Source: Tannerella sp. (GTDB taxonomy: Bacteria; Bacteroidota; Bacteroidia; Bacteroidales; Tannerellaceae). Taken from it: a stretch of DNA of 9,021 nucleotides. The first letter of the stretch is position 1, and the number at the start of each line of letters is the position of its first letter. Of this stretch, positions 1-7,330 are shown in pieces. The notes under the pieces were generated by a model. It did not search any database. It saw only the letters and a list, made by a program, of their open reading frames with translations, and was not told the DNA's origin. The position numbers were made by a program, and so were the translations under genes. The stretch lies in assembly GCA_031261145.1 (NCBI GenBank), contig JAISJX010000061.1, forward strand, positions 1 through 9,021, in the 5' to 3' direction.

Positions 1-283
1 TGCCGAACCCATCATTCAGCGGTTCAAAAAATACAATGTCGAACCGGCATCACTATACATTCAAAGCATGGAAAACCGTTGGGGAAGTTGTACGCCAAAA
101 GGAAAAATCATTCTTAATACGGAATTGATAAAGGCGCCAAAACCTTGTATTGAATATGTTATTACGCACGAGTTATGCCATTTGGTACATCAACGACACA
201 CTCACGCATTTTATGATTTGCTGACAACCGAAATGCCTGATTGGGAGCGATGGAAAAATAAATTGGAACGGTTGATGCATTAA
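1..283 (+). CDS. YgjP-type zinc metallopeptidase, C-terminal fragment
   Basis: The reading frame is open from base 2, so the gene starts left of the window and only about the last 93 residues are visible. The ATG at 68 lies inside the conserved domain and is unlikely to be the true start. The fragment reads NRWGSCTPKGKIILN, then an AP-containing helix, then the zinc-binding signature HELCH (bases 167-181, the HExxH form). A further His at 197-199, in RHTHAF, sits where the third zinc ligand lies in the YgjP/DUF45 (WLM-like, M48-related) family. The closing PDWERWKNKLE segment also fits that family's C-terminus. Members are predicted cytoplasmic metallopeptidases whose physiological substrate is not well established. 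In some genomes this domain is fused to or lies beside type I restriction genes, but nothing of that kind is visible here. Family assignment is confident; function is inferred from the family only. Confidence 0.88.
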   Translation, partial: AEPIIQRFKKYNVEPASLYIQSMENRWGSCTPKGKIILNTELIKAPKPCIEYVITHELCHLVHQRHTHAFYDLLTTEMPDWERWKNKLERLMH

Positions 284-309
284 AAAAAATACAGGTAAAT
301 AAAGCGCAA

Positions 310-339
310 AAGGCGGCCACATCTCACCGCAACCGCCTT
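310..339 (-). terminator. possible terminator of the minus-strand tRNA gene
   Basis: An inverted repeat, AAGGCGG at 310-316 and CCGCCTT at 333-339, forms a 7-bp stem with a 16-nt loop. It lies just beyond the 3' end of the tRNA. Read on the minus strand, the stem is followed by TTTTGCGCTTTATTT, T-rich but not an unbroken T tract. On the plus strand no T run follows, so it is a poorer terminator for the metallopeptidase gene. The role is inferred from position and shape. Confidence 0.45.
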
Positions 340-349
340 GTTATCAAGG

Positions 350-423
350 TAGCGAGACGGGGCTATGATCCCCGGACCTCATGATTATGAATCATGCGCT
401 CTAACCAACTGAGCTATCTCGCC
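350..423 (-). tRNA. tRNA-Met (anticodon CAT)
   Basis: The minus strand folds as a full 74-nt cloverleaf. The acceptor stem GGCGAGA/TCTCGCT has one G-T wobble at the first pair. The D stem is GCTC/GAGC. The anticodon stem CATGA/TCATG closes the loop TTCATAA with anticodon CAT. The T stem is CGGGG/CCCCG. The discriminator is A (complement of 350). The next bases on the tRNA strand are CCT, so the terminal CCA is not fully encoded and would be completed by CCA-adding enzyme. The anticodon stem lacks the three G-C pairs of initiator tRNA, so this is an elongator Met tRNA. A lysidine-modified tRNA-Ile reading AUA also has a CAT gene anticodon and cannot be fully excluded. The T loop reads ATCATAG instead of the canonical TTCRANY. 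Confidence 0.93.
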
Positions 424-435
424 GCAAAAACGGTG

Positions 436-467
436 CAAAGATAGTAATAATTTTGATTCTGCAAAAA
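436..467 (-). promoter_or_regulatory. promoter of the tRNA gene (Bacteroidota type)
   Basis: On the minus strand, TATCTTTG (complement of 436-443) matches the Bacteroidota -7 consensus TAnnTTTG exactly. A TTTTTG element (complement of 462-467) stands 18 bases upstream as the -33 box. The -7 box lies 12 bases before the mature tRNA 5' end, a suitable distance. The match is seen directly; promoter activity is inferred. Confidence 0.7.
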
Positions 468-519
468 GGAAACTTCGGAAAATAGATTTGAAACAATGCA
501 AAAAAGATTTTTTCCGACT

Positions 520-552
520 TTTTTCATATCAGCAAAGTAAATCGTACCTTTG
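520..552 (+). promoter_or_regulatory. promoter of the pyrK-pyrD unit (Bacteroidota type)
   Basis: TACCTTTG at 545-552 matches the -7 consensus TAnnTTTG. A T-rich stretch ending TTTTTC at 520-525, 19 bases upstream, could serve as a weak -33 box. Transcription would begin near 559, giving a very short leader before the ATG cluster at 566-577. It diverges from the tRNA promoter at 436-467. No PyrR-type leader or attenuator hairpin fits in so short a leader. Confidence 0.6.
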
Positions 553-574
553 CAACCACGAGAACATGATGAAT

Positions 575-1363
575 ATGAAAAAATATCTGTTGGATATGAA
601 GGTGGTGGAGAATGAGCGTCTTCACCGGGACTATAGTCTGTTGAAACTGACGGCTGATACGGCGTTGCCGGAAATGAGGCCGGGACAGTTTGCGGAGGTG
701 CGTGTGGAGGGTTCGCCGGAGACTTATTTGCGGCGTCCGATATCGATTCACTATGTGGACAGGCCCAAAAATGAGCTTTGGTTACTGATCCGGCTGGCGG
801 GAAAAGGGACGTTACGCATGGCGGAATACCGTGCAGGCGAGACGGTGAACCTGCTTTTGCCGCTGGGAAACGGTTTTTCCATTCCGCCACAAGATGATGC
901 GCCGTCGAAACTATTGCTGATTGGCGGGGGCGTGGGAACAGCGCCGTTGCTTTATCTGGGAGAAGCGCTGAAAAGCAAGGAATTCGCACCGCAGTTTTTG
1001 TTGGGTGCCCGTTCCAAAGAGGATGTCCTGCAATTGGAGGCATTCCGGCAAAGGGGAGCGGTGCATGTTACGACCGAAGACGGTTCGTTGGGCGAAAAAG
1101 GCTTTGTCACCCAACATTCTATCTTGCGGGAGGAACGGTTTGACCGGATTTATACCTGCGGCCCCAAGCCGATGATGGTGGCGGTTGCCAAATATGCCGC
1201 ACAGGAGGGAATAGCGTGCGAGGTATCGCTCGAAAATACGATGGCGTGCGGCATTGGCGCGTGCCTGTGTTGTGTGGAGCGGACAAAAGAAGGGCATGTC
1301 TGCGTATGCACCGAAGGGCCTGTGTTCAATATCAATCAATTAAATTGGGAAATAGAACCATAA
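575..1363 (+). CDS. pyrK: dihydroorotate dehydrogenase electron transfer subunit PyrK
   Basis: This is the FAD- and [2Fe-2S]-containing subunit that passes electrons from PyrD to NAD+ in class 1B dihydroorotate dehydrogenase (cytoplasmic, pyrimidine synthesis). In the 262-residue form, the N-terminal ferredoxin-reductase-like beta barrel carries the flavin motif RRPISI (53-58). The nucleotide-binding domain follows, with IGGGVGTAP (116-124) and CGPKPMM (195-201). The C-terminal iron-sulphur loop holds Cys225, Cys230, Cys233 and Cys245, with the CGIGAC signature. Length and motif order are normal for the family. ATG codons at 566, 569 and 575 are all in frame; I chose 575 because MKKYLLDMKV resembles the usual PyrK start. 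The frame is open further upstream to a TTG at 488, but the likely promoter lies inside that extension. pyrD follows after 40 bp, so the two are probably co-transcribed. Confidence 0.95.
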   Translation: MKKYLLDMKVVENERLHRDYSLLKLTADTALPEMRPGQFAEVRVEGSPETYLRRPISIHYVDRPKNELWLLIRLAGKGTLRMAEYRAGETVNLLLPLGNGFSIPPQDDAPSKLLLIGGGVGTAPLLYLGEALKSKEFAPQFLLGARSKEDVLQLEAFRQRGAVHVTTEDGSLGEKGFVTQHSILREERFDRIYTCGPKPMMVAVAKYAAQEGIACEVSLENTMACGIGACLCCVERTKEGHVCVCTEGPVFNINQLNWEIEP

Positions 1364-1403
1364 ACAAACAGTATAAAAATCATAGAATTTTTGAATTATA
1401 AAC

Positions 1404-2324
1404 ATGGCGGATTTAACAACAAAAATAGGCGGTTTGACGCTAAAAAACCCGGTGATGACGGCTTCGGGCACGTTCGGATATGGTATTGAATATGCTGACC
1501 TGATAGATATTTCGCGGTTGGGAGGTATTATTGTCAAAGGGACAACGAGCGAGGCGCGTGAAGGAAACCCGTATCCCCGCATGGCCGAGACGCCTTCGGG
1601 AATGTTGAATGCGGTCGGTCTGCAAAATAAAGGTGTTGATTACTTTATACGGAAAATCTATCCTGAAATCAAGGCGATTGATACGAATATGATAGTCAAT
1701 GTAAGCGGCTCCTCGATAGACGCTTACGTGGAATGTGCGGAGAAAATCGCTTCTTTGGAACAGATTCCGGCCATTGAGCTGAATATCTCCTGCCCGAACG
1801 TAAAACAGGGAGGCATGGCTTTCGGGGTGACCGGCCAAGGGGCGGCCGAGGTCGTCGGCGCGGTGCGCAAGGTCTATCCTAAAACACTGATTGTAAAGTT
1901 ATCGCCGAACGTAACCGATATTACGGAGATTGCACGCGCCGTTGAAGGAGCGGGCGCAGACGCCGTTTCGCTGATTAACACATTGCTTGGGATGGCGATC
2001 GACGCCGATACACGTAAGCCGGTCTTGTCCACCATCACCGGCGGGTTATCGGGGGCGTGCGTCAAACCGGTCGCATTGCGCATGGTATGGCAAACGCACC
2101 GGGCCGTAAAAATTCCGGTGGTCGGTTTGGGCGGCATTTCGAGTTGGAAAGACACAGTCGAATTTATGCTGGCCGGCGCTACGGCCGTACAAATCGGTAC
2201 GCACAATTTTATTGACCCGACGGTTTCCATCCAGGCGATTGACGGGCTGAATGCGTACTGCAACCGCCACGGATTTGCTTCGGTAAGCCAATTGACCGGC
2301 GCTTTGAATATCACGAATAACTAA
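1404..2324 (+). CDS. pyrD: dihydroorotate dehydrogenase, class 1B catalytic subunit PyrD
   Basis: FMN enzyme that oxidises dihydroorotate to orotate, the fourth step of UMP synthesis. Its 306 residues are the usual length and form one TIM barrel. Visible landmarks are [13 protein letters not shown] near the N-terminus (15-27), VKGTT (44-48), the substrate-binding stretch ending NAVGLQN (69-75), and ELNISCPNV (125-133). The Cys130 in that last motif is the catalytic base position of class 1 enzymes; the membrane-linked class 2 enzymes use serine. Further on are VKLSPN (164-169), SLINT (189-193) and the phosphate/FMN loops GLGGI (241-245) and GATAVQIGT (258-266). The cysteine and the adjacent pyrK together support the NAD-linked type 1B rather than a fumarate-linked type 1A enzyme. 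The ATG start follows an A-rich stretch with no clear Shine-Dalgarno, common in this phylum. Confidence 0.97.
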   Translation: MADLTTKIGGLTLKNPVMTASGTFGYGIEYADLIDISRLGGIIVKGTTSEAREGNPYPRMAETPSGMLNAVGLQNKGVDYFIRKIYPEIKAIDTNMIVNVSGSSIDAYVECAEKIASLEQIPAIELNISCPNVKQGGMAFGVTGQGAAEVVGAVRKVYPKTLIVKLSPNVTDITEIARAVEGAGADAVSLINTLLGMAIDADTRKPVLSTITGGLSGACVKPVALRMVWQTHRAVKIPVVGLGGISSWKDTVEFMLAGATAVQIGTHNFIDPTVSIQAIDGLNAYCNRHGFASVSQLTGALNITNN

Positions 2325-2343
2325 TCATAAAGACTTTGGCACG

Positions 2344-4617
2344 ATGAAAAAAATAATCCTGACAGCGTTCGTCGTTTTCATGTTCGGTACAGGGCAGGCG
2401 CAGAACATATCCATTCCTGACGCAACCTTCAAAGCCTGTCTGACGGAGAATTTCGATACGGATGGCGATGGTGAAATCTCTGTGGAAGAGGCTAAACAGG
2501 TGAAGATTATCGAATGTACGGCCGTGTCCGTTTCGTCCCTTCAGGGTATTGAATATTTTACGTCGCTGGAAGAGTTGGATTGCTCGTTTTCAAACCCTTT
2601 TGAGCACGGTGGATTAACATCATTCGACATTAGCCGGAATACGGTTTTGAAAAAGTTGCGTTGCAACAACAACCGGTTGGACACGCTGGACGTCAGCCAC
2701 AATACGGAATTGATGGAATTGCATTGCCGGAACAATTATCTGACGACCCTCGACCTGTCGCAAAACAAAGCGTTGGAAGAAGTGTTGTGCGACAATAACC
2801 GGCTGACGACATGGGCTATCGGTCGATGCGAGGCGTTGATGCTGCTGCATGCGGGTATGAATCAGCTTGACACGCTCGACCTCACGCAATGCCCCGCTTT
2901 GCGCTGGCTGAACTGTTCGGAAAACAGCCTGAAGAATCTTGACCTCACCTGGAACAGTGCGTTGGAATCGCTGTTTTGCAGTAACAACCACTTGGAAACC
3001 TTGGATATAACCAAAAACACGGCGCTGACGGAATTTTATTGCGGTCATAACCGGTTGGACTCATTGGATTTAAGTCAGAATACGGTATTAGTCGATTTGG
3101 ATTGCGGAACCAACCGGTTGACATCGTTGGACGTGAGTCGGAACACGGCGCTGACAGACCTTGAATGTAGTATCAACCTGCTGACAACATTGGATCTAAG
3201 TCAAAATGAGGCGTTAGAAAAACTGTATTGTAATGCGATGCCTTCCCTGACGTCCGTTTACCTGAGGAAAGACGATACGTACCAGAACCTGAATTACCTG
3301 AAAATGTCCGTAACCACCTATTTGGTGGATGTAGAAAACGGAACGACGGAGATATTGGCTTATACCGAAATCGATCAGGAAGAAGGAAAAGAAATCATTT
3401 ACAGCGAACAGACGAATAAAAAAGGCAAAAAAGCGAAAAAACAACCGGCCAAACCAACGGAAACGCACACCGCCCGTGAAGCCTATTATACCGAAGCGAG
3501 AAGAATTGAGGCCGAGCGAAAGCTGGAAGAAGCCAAAAGGATCGAAGAAGTCAAGCGCCGGGAAGCGATACGTGTTTATACGGGCGTTATTGCGATTCCT
3601 GATTCTGCTTTTCAGGCGTATTTGCTGGAACAATTCGACACAAACCGGGACGGTCGGTTAGCCGGTCCCGAAGCGCGAGCCGTAAAAGCGGTAGATTGCG
3701 CCAGCCGGAATATAACTTCCCTTGAGGGCATCGAATATTTCACGATGTTGGAGACGTTGAAATGCGGCGGAAACTTAATCCGGATTCTGGATATGAGCTA
3801 TCACCCGCTTTTGAAATCGCTGGACTGTACGCAGAATAAAGTCCATAAATTAGACGTTACGCAAAATCCGGCATTGACCGAATTGCGGTGTTCCGGCAAC
3901 AATTTAATCAACATCGACGTCAGCCATAATAACGCTCTGAGAATCTTGGACTGCGGTAGCGACCGGTTGATAAAATTAGATGTAAGCAATAATCGTTCGT
4001 TGAACGTCTTAAATTGTCAGAACAACCACCTGAACGCATTGGACATCACGCACAATGCCGACTTGGACAGCCTGACATGCAGCAAAAACAAATTGACGCT
4101 GCTGAATCTGGCTCAAAATAACCGGCTGATTTTCCTGAATTGCAGCAGTAATCCGCTCCCGGTGATCGATTTCAGTCATAATCAGGCGCTAACCGAATTG
4201 ATTTGTATCGAAAACCAAATGACGTCCGTGGACGTGAGCCGGAACGGGAAGTTAGAGATATTGAACTGCGGACAAAATCTGCTGAACACAATTGACATAA
4301 GCCGCAATGCAAAATTAGAAAAGTTGTATTGCGAACAAAACCAGTTGAGTACAATTGATATAAGTCAAAATGCGACGTTGAAAGAACTTTGGTGCAAAGG
4401 CAATCGGATTACGCATTTGGATGTCAGCAAAAATCAGACGCTGGTACGATTGAACTGTTCCGGCAATCGTTTAGTGACCATTGATGTGAGAAAAAATACG
4501 AAACTGAAATTCATAGAAACCGCTCCCATGCAGACTTTGGTCACCATCCACTGCCCGCGTGAAAGCGTTTATACCAAACTCGCTTATCCGATTACGGCAC
4601 AGGTGAAATACCAGTAG
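2344..4617 (+). CDS. secreted two-module leucine-rich-repeat protein with EF-hand-like caps
   Basis: 757 residues with an N-terminal signal peptide (MKKIILTAFVVFMFGTGQAQ) and no lipobox cysteine, so exported by signal peptidase I. Two homologous modules follow. Module 1 has an EF-hand-like loop (38-49; D38, D40, D42, G43, I45, E49), a cap ending GIEYFT, then 10 LRRs. Module 2 has a second loop (432-443; D432, N434, D436, G437, L439, E443), the same cap, then 12 LRRs. The repeat unit is 21 residues, of the form DvSxNxxLxxLxCxxNxLxxL, starting at 95 and 483 with no indels. The ladder cysteine is present in 9 of 10 and 11 of 12 units. A Lys/Glu/Arg-rich linker lies at about 342-410. Known relatives by shape are internalin-J-like cysteine-ladder LRRs. 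I see no clear C-terminal type IX sorting domain or LPXTG. Ligand unknown; a protein- or surface-binding role is inference. It starts 19 bp after pyrD. Confidence 0.85.
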   Translation: MKKIILTAFVVFMFGTGQAQNISIPDATFKACLTENFDTDGDGEISVEEAKQVKIIECTAVSVSSLQGIEYFTSLEELDCSFSNPFEHGGLTSFDISRNTVLKKLRCNNNRLDTLDVSHNTELMELHCRNNYLTTLDLSQNKALEEVLCDNNRLTTWAIGRCEALMLLHAGMNQLDTLDLTQCPALRWLNCSENSLKNLDLTWNSALESLFCSNNHLETLDITKNTALTEFYCGHNRLDSLDLSQNTVLVDLDCGTNRLTSLDVSRNTALTDLECSINLLTTLDLSQNEALEKLYCNAMPSLTSVYLRKDDTYQNLNYLKMSVTTYLVDVENGTTEILAYTEIDQEEGKEIIYSEQTNKKGKKAKKQPAKPTETHTAREAYYTEARRIEAERKLEEAKRIEEVKRREAIRVYTGVIAIPDSAFQAYLLEQFDTNRDGRLAGPEARAVKAVDCASRNITSLEGIEYFTMLETLKCGGNLIRILDMSYHPLLKSLDCTQNKVHKLDVTQNPALTELRCSGNNLINIDVSHNNALRILDCGSDRLIKLDVSNNRSLNVLNCQNNHLNALDITHNADLDSLTCSKNKLTLLNLAQNNRLIFLNCSSNPLPVIDFSHNQALTELICIENQMTSVDVSRNGKLEILNCGQNLLNTIDISRNAKLEKLYCEQNQLSTIDISQNATLKELWCKGNRITHLDVSKNQTLVRLNCSGNRLVTIDVRKNTKLKFIETAPMQTLVTIHCPRESVYTKLAYPITAQVKYQ
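2626..3255 (+). repeat. LRR array 1: ten 63-bp units
   Basis: Ten in-frame units of exactly 63 bp encode 21-residue LRRs, with the Asp/Asn-type position at residues 95, 116, 137, 158, 179, 200, 221, 242, 263 and 284 of the protein. The cysteine falls 12 residues later in each unit (107, 128, 149, 191, 212, 233, 254, 275, 296). Only unit 4 lacks it, with Ala170; the same unit also has AIGRC in place of DxSxN. Units are well diverged at DNA level. This is a protein-coding repeat, not an intergenic array. Confidence 0.85.
3790..4545 (+). repeat. LRR array 2: twelve 63-bp units
   Basis: Twelve in-frame 63-bp units have the Asp position at residues 483, 504, 525, 546, 567, 588 (Asn), 609, 630, 651, 672, 693 and 714. 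Cysteines recur every 21 residues from 474 to 705 without a gap; only the last unit, which runs into the C-terminal cap, lacks one (Thr726). The array is two units longer than the first. Confidence 0.85.
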
Positions 4618-4707
4618 AATTGAAAATTAAGAATGTGGTTTTTCCCGCGTCCCTACCAACCGTGTTTCCAATAAAAATCACTTGTTTTAGGGTTTATCAT
4701 GGAAAAA

Positions 4708-4741
4708 TGTTCGTGATTCTCTGAAAAAAAAAGTACTTTTG
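4708..4741 (+). promoter_or_regulatory. promoter of the DUF5686-like gene (Bacteroidota type)
   Basis: TACTTTTG at 4734-4741 matches TAnnTTTG, with a TGTTCG sequence at 4708-4713 about 20 bases upstream as a weak -33 box. Transcription would start near 4748, some 16 bases before the ATG. The rest of the 146-bp gap after the LRR gene shows no convincing hairpin terminator. Confidence 0.6.
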
Positions 4742-4763
4742 CAGGATTTTAAGAGAAACAGGA

Positions 4764-7310
4764 ATGAGGCGAAAAAATAGCACATGGATGCTAATTTTAC
4801 TGATGTTGGGTTGCGTATGGACGATGAACGCACAACAAAATCTGCAAGTGGAAGGGTATATCAAGGATTCATTGACAAAAGAACCTTTGGCGGGTGTGTC
4901 GGTCTATTTGAGAGGCACAACCATTGGGACAAGTACGAACATCGACGGACATTTTTCTTTTAAAGCAACCTCTGACAGTACAGTGCTCGCTGTTTCGTAT
5001 ATCGGATATGAGGATTATTTTCAGACGTTGAAAAGGGTGACGAACAAGGTGAATATCCTGCTGTCGCCTACGGTTTATCAATTATCGGACATCGTGGTCA
5101 GACCCCATAAAGAGAAATATGTCAAGAAAGGGAATCCGGCGGTGGAATTTATTGAGGAGGTGATTAAACGGCGTAAACTGAACAATCCCCGTGATCGTGA
5201 TTTCTTTAGTTATGAGACGTATGAGCAGAAATCGTTCGCAAGGAATGATTTTGAGAAAAAAGATTCAACAAGTAATAAACCCTTGTCGTTTCTATCCGAA
5301 TATGCCGACACTTCGGTGATTACCGGGAAACCGATTCTGCCGCTTTTCAATGAGGAGATTATTGATTATGTGTATTACCGCAGACATCCCCGTACCGAAA
5401 AACACGTGGTGGAAGGCTACAAACGCGCTGGTATGATTGAGTTTCTCCCGGAAGAAGGCGTGAAGCCGTTTTTAGAAGAAGTGTTTAAAGAAGTCGATAT
5501 ATTTCAGGATAATATACCTCTGTTCTTACTCCGTTTCGTCAGTCCGCTGTCGTCGATTGGCCCTAATTACTACCGGTATTATATGATGGATACGGTCGTG
5601 ATGGACAATGTTAAATACCTGGATATGGGTTTTGCGCCGTTCAATTCGGAGTCTTACGGCTTTACCGGCCACCTGTATATCACGCTTGATTCGACTTTCT
5701 TCATCAGAAAAGCGGTGCTGAATGTTCCCCGCCATATCAACGTGAATTTTGTTCAGCACATGACGATCGAACAGGATTATGAACGGACAGCGGACAGTAC
5801 CCGCCTGACAACTAAAAATGATATTATCGTAGAGTTTAATATAAGCGACAAGACGAAAGGGCTTTATGCACGCCGGATCTGCCTCTACAAAAATCATTCG
5901 TTCGACCCGCCGGAGGATGAGGGTATTTTTAAAGAAAAAGCGCCTGTTATCGAGCTGGCGCAAGCCCGGAAGCAACCGGAACCCTATTGGGACGAGAAAC
6001 GAGGCTCCACCACATTGATACAAAAAAATTCCGTCGAAGAAATGATGGCGCGTTTGCGTGAGGTGCCGGTGTTCTTCTGGACTGAAAAAGTGGTGGGCGT
6101 GCTTATCAATGGATATGCCCAGACGTCGGCGACAAACAGTAAGTTTGAAATCGGGCCGGCCAATACGTTTATCAGCGGCAACTCGCTGGAAGGCGCACGG
6201 TTCCGTCTGGGCGGGGCTACCACGGTGAATCTCAGCAACCAATGGTTTGCCGACGGTTACCTTGCTTACGGCGCCCGCGACGGGAAGTTCAAGGGCGATG
6301 CCATTTTTGAATATACATTCAATAAGAAAAAGTCTTTCCGCAAAGAATATCCGCACCACTACCTGCGGGCGGAGTACCGGTATGATATTAACCAGATTGG
6401 GCAACATTACCTGTACACCAATGCGGATAATATTTTTATGATGCTGAAACGGCGCGAAAACAACCTGATTACGTACATGCAGACGGCCGAACTGAGTTAT
6501 TATCATGAGCATTATAACGGTTGGGGTTACGGTGCAGTCGCCCGCCACCTGACGGAATGGGCTACGGAACATGTTCCTTTTGATAAAATACAGGCCGACG
6601 GTTCGACGACGCCGGTTGGTCAATACCGTTCCACCCAACTCGAATTGAAACTGCGCTGGGCGCCTAATGAAAAATTCTACGAATCAAGGAATTACCGCTA
6701 TCCGATAACGATTGATGCGCCGACCATTACGCTAAGCCATATCGTTGCGAACAAAGGTTTTTTAGGCTCCGATTATAATTACAACCGTACCGAAATCGGT
6801 ATCCGGAAACGTTTCTGGTTGTCGCCTTTCGGATATATCAACCTGTATGGCCAGGCGGGCAAGGTGTGGAGTAAGGTCCCGTATCCGATGTTGATCATTC
6901 CAAATGCGAACCTGTCTTATACGATTGAACCGGAATCCTATACGTTGTTAGACCCGATGGAATTTATCAATGACCGGTTTGTTTCGTGGGAAGCTACCTA
7001 TTTTATGAATGGACTGATACTGAATCGTCTTCCGCTGGTCAAAAAACTGAAATTAAGGGAGATTGTAGCTTTCCGGGGTTGGTATGGCGACCTGAGCGAC
7101 AAAAATAATCCGTGGAAAAACGGCGCAGGAATCTATGTGTTTCCCGGAAATACGTACCTGATGAACGATACGCCTTATATGGAATTAAGTTTCGGCGTCG
7201 AGAATATATTGAAGTTCATCCGGTTGGACTATGTGAGCCGTCTTTCCTACCGGAATCATCCGGGTACGCCCAACAACGGCATCCGGGTCAGGATGGAATT
7301 TTCTTTTTAA
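4764..7310 (+). CDS. outer-membrane-type protein with CarboxypepD_reg-like domain and DUF5686-like body
   Basis: 848 residues. A basic, hydrophobic signal peptide occupies about 1-23, probably cleaved in NAQQ; Cys17 in MLGC is only a weak lipobox. Residues about 27-105 form a carboxypeptidase-regulatory-like beta-sandwich (VEGYIKDSLTKEPLAGVSVY, then IDGHFSF and VSYIGYEDY). This fold is also found at the N-terminus of SusC/TonB-dependent proteins. There is no TonB plug or TonB receptor barrel signature. The next part, from GNPAVEFIEEVIKRR (123-137), resembles the DUF5686 family. The C-terminal third is rich in alternating aromatic and polar strands and ends in FSF, the terminal Phe typical of outer membrane beta barrels. 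The role of the family is not established, so transport or assembly functions are guesses. It has its own promoter match and is probably transcribed apart from the LRR gene. Confidence 0.85.
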   Translation: MRRKNSTWMLILLMLGCVWTMNAQQNLQVEGYIKDSLTKEPLAGVSVYLRGTTIGTSTNIDGHFSFKATSDSTVLAVSYIGYEDYFQTLKRVTNKVNILLSPTVYQLSDIVVRPHKEKYVKKGNPAVEFIEEVIKRRKLNNPRDRDFFSYETYEQKSFARNDFEKKDSTSNKPLSFLSEYADTSVITGKPILPLFNEEIIDYVYYRRHPRTEKHVVEGYKRAGMIEFLPEEGVKPFLEEVFKEVDIFQDNIPLFLLRFVSPLSSIGPNYYRYYMMDTVVMDNVKYLDMGFAPFNSESYGFTGHLYITLDSTFFIRKAVLNVPRHINVNFVQHMTIEQDYERTADSTRLTTKNDIIVEFNISDKTKGLYARRICLYKNHSFDPPEDEGIFKEKAPVIELAQARKQPEPYWDEKRGSTTLIQKNSVEEMMARLREVPVFFWTEKVVGVLINGYAQTSATNSKFEIGPANTFISGNSLEGARFRLGGATTVNLSNQWFADGYLAYGARDGKFKGDAIFEYTFNKKKSFRKEYPHHYLRAEYRYDINQIGQHYLYTNADNIFMMLKRRENNLITYMQTAELSYYHEHYNGWGYGAVARHLTEWATEHVPFDKIQADGSTTPVGQYRSTQLELKLRWAPNEKFYESRNYRYPITIDAPTITLSHIVANKGFLGSDYNYNRTEIGIRKRFWLSPFGYINLYGQAGKVWSKVPYPMLIIPNANLSYTIEPESYTLLDPMEFINDRFVSWEATYFMNGLILNRLPLVKKLKLREIVAFRGWYGDLSDKNNPWKNGAGIYVFPGNTYLMNDTPYMELSFGVENILKFIRLDYVSRLSYRNHPGTPNNGIRVRMEFSF

Positions 7311-7330
7311 AAGTTTTCCGGTAAAATGTC

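Noticed and set aside
488..574. N-terminal extension of pyrK from a TTG codon
   Set aside because: The extension includes the promoter -7 box and has no likeness to PyrK N-termini; the ATG cluster at 566-577 fits better.
414..1043. A 209-codon minus-strand frame covering the tRNA promoter and half of pyrK
   Set aside because: It overlaps the tRNA, its promoter and a well-supported pyrK; the translation is Pro/Ser/Ala-rich shadow sequence.
2331..2338. AGACTTTG just before the LRR gene as a -7 promoter box
   Set aside because: It lacks the leading TA of TAnnTTTG and would start transcription at or inside the start codon.
2626..4545. Regular 63-bp periodicity that could suggest a CRISPR or satellite array
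   Set aside because: The period is 21 codons in an open frame, units are diverged at DNA level but conserved as LRR protein, and there are no identical repeats with unique spacers.
4618..4707. A terminator after the LRR gene
   Set aside because: I found no stable stem followed by a T run in this stretch.
5526..6638. A 370-codon open frame on the minus strand opposite the DUF5686-like gene
   Set aside because: It lies wholly antisense to a gene with clear signal peptide and domain matches, its translation resembles no family I know, and no promoter or start context supports it.
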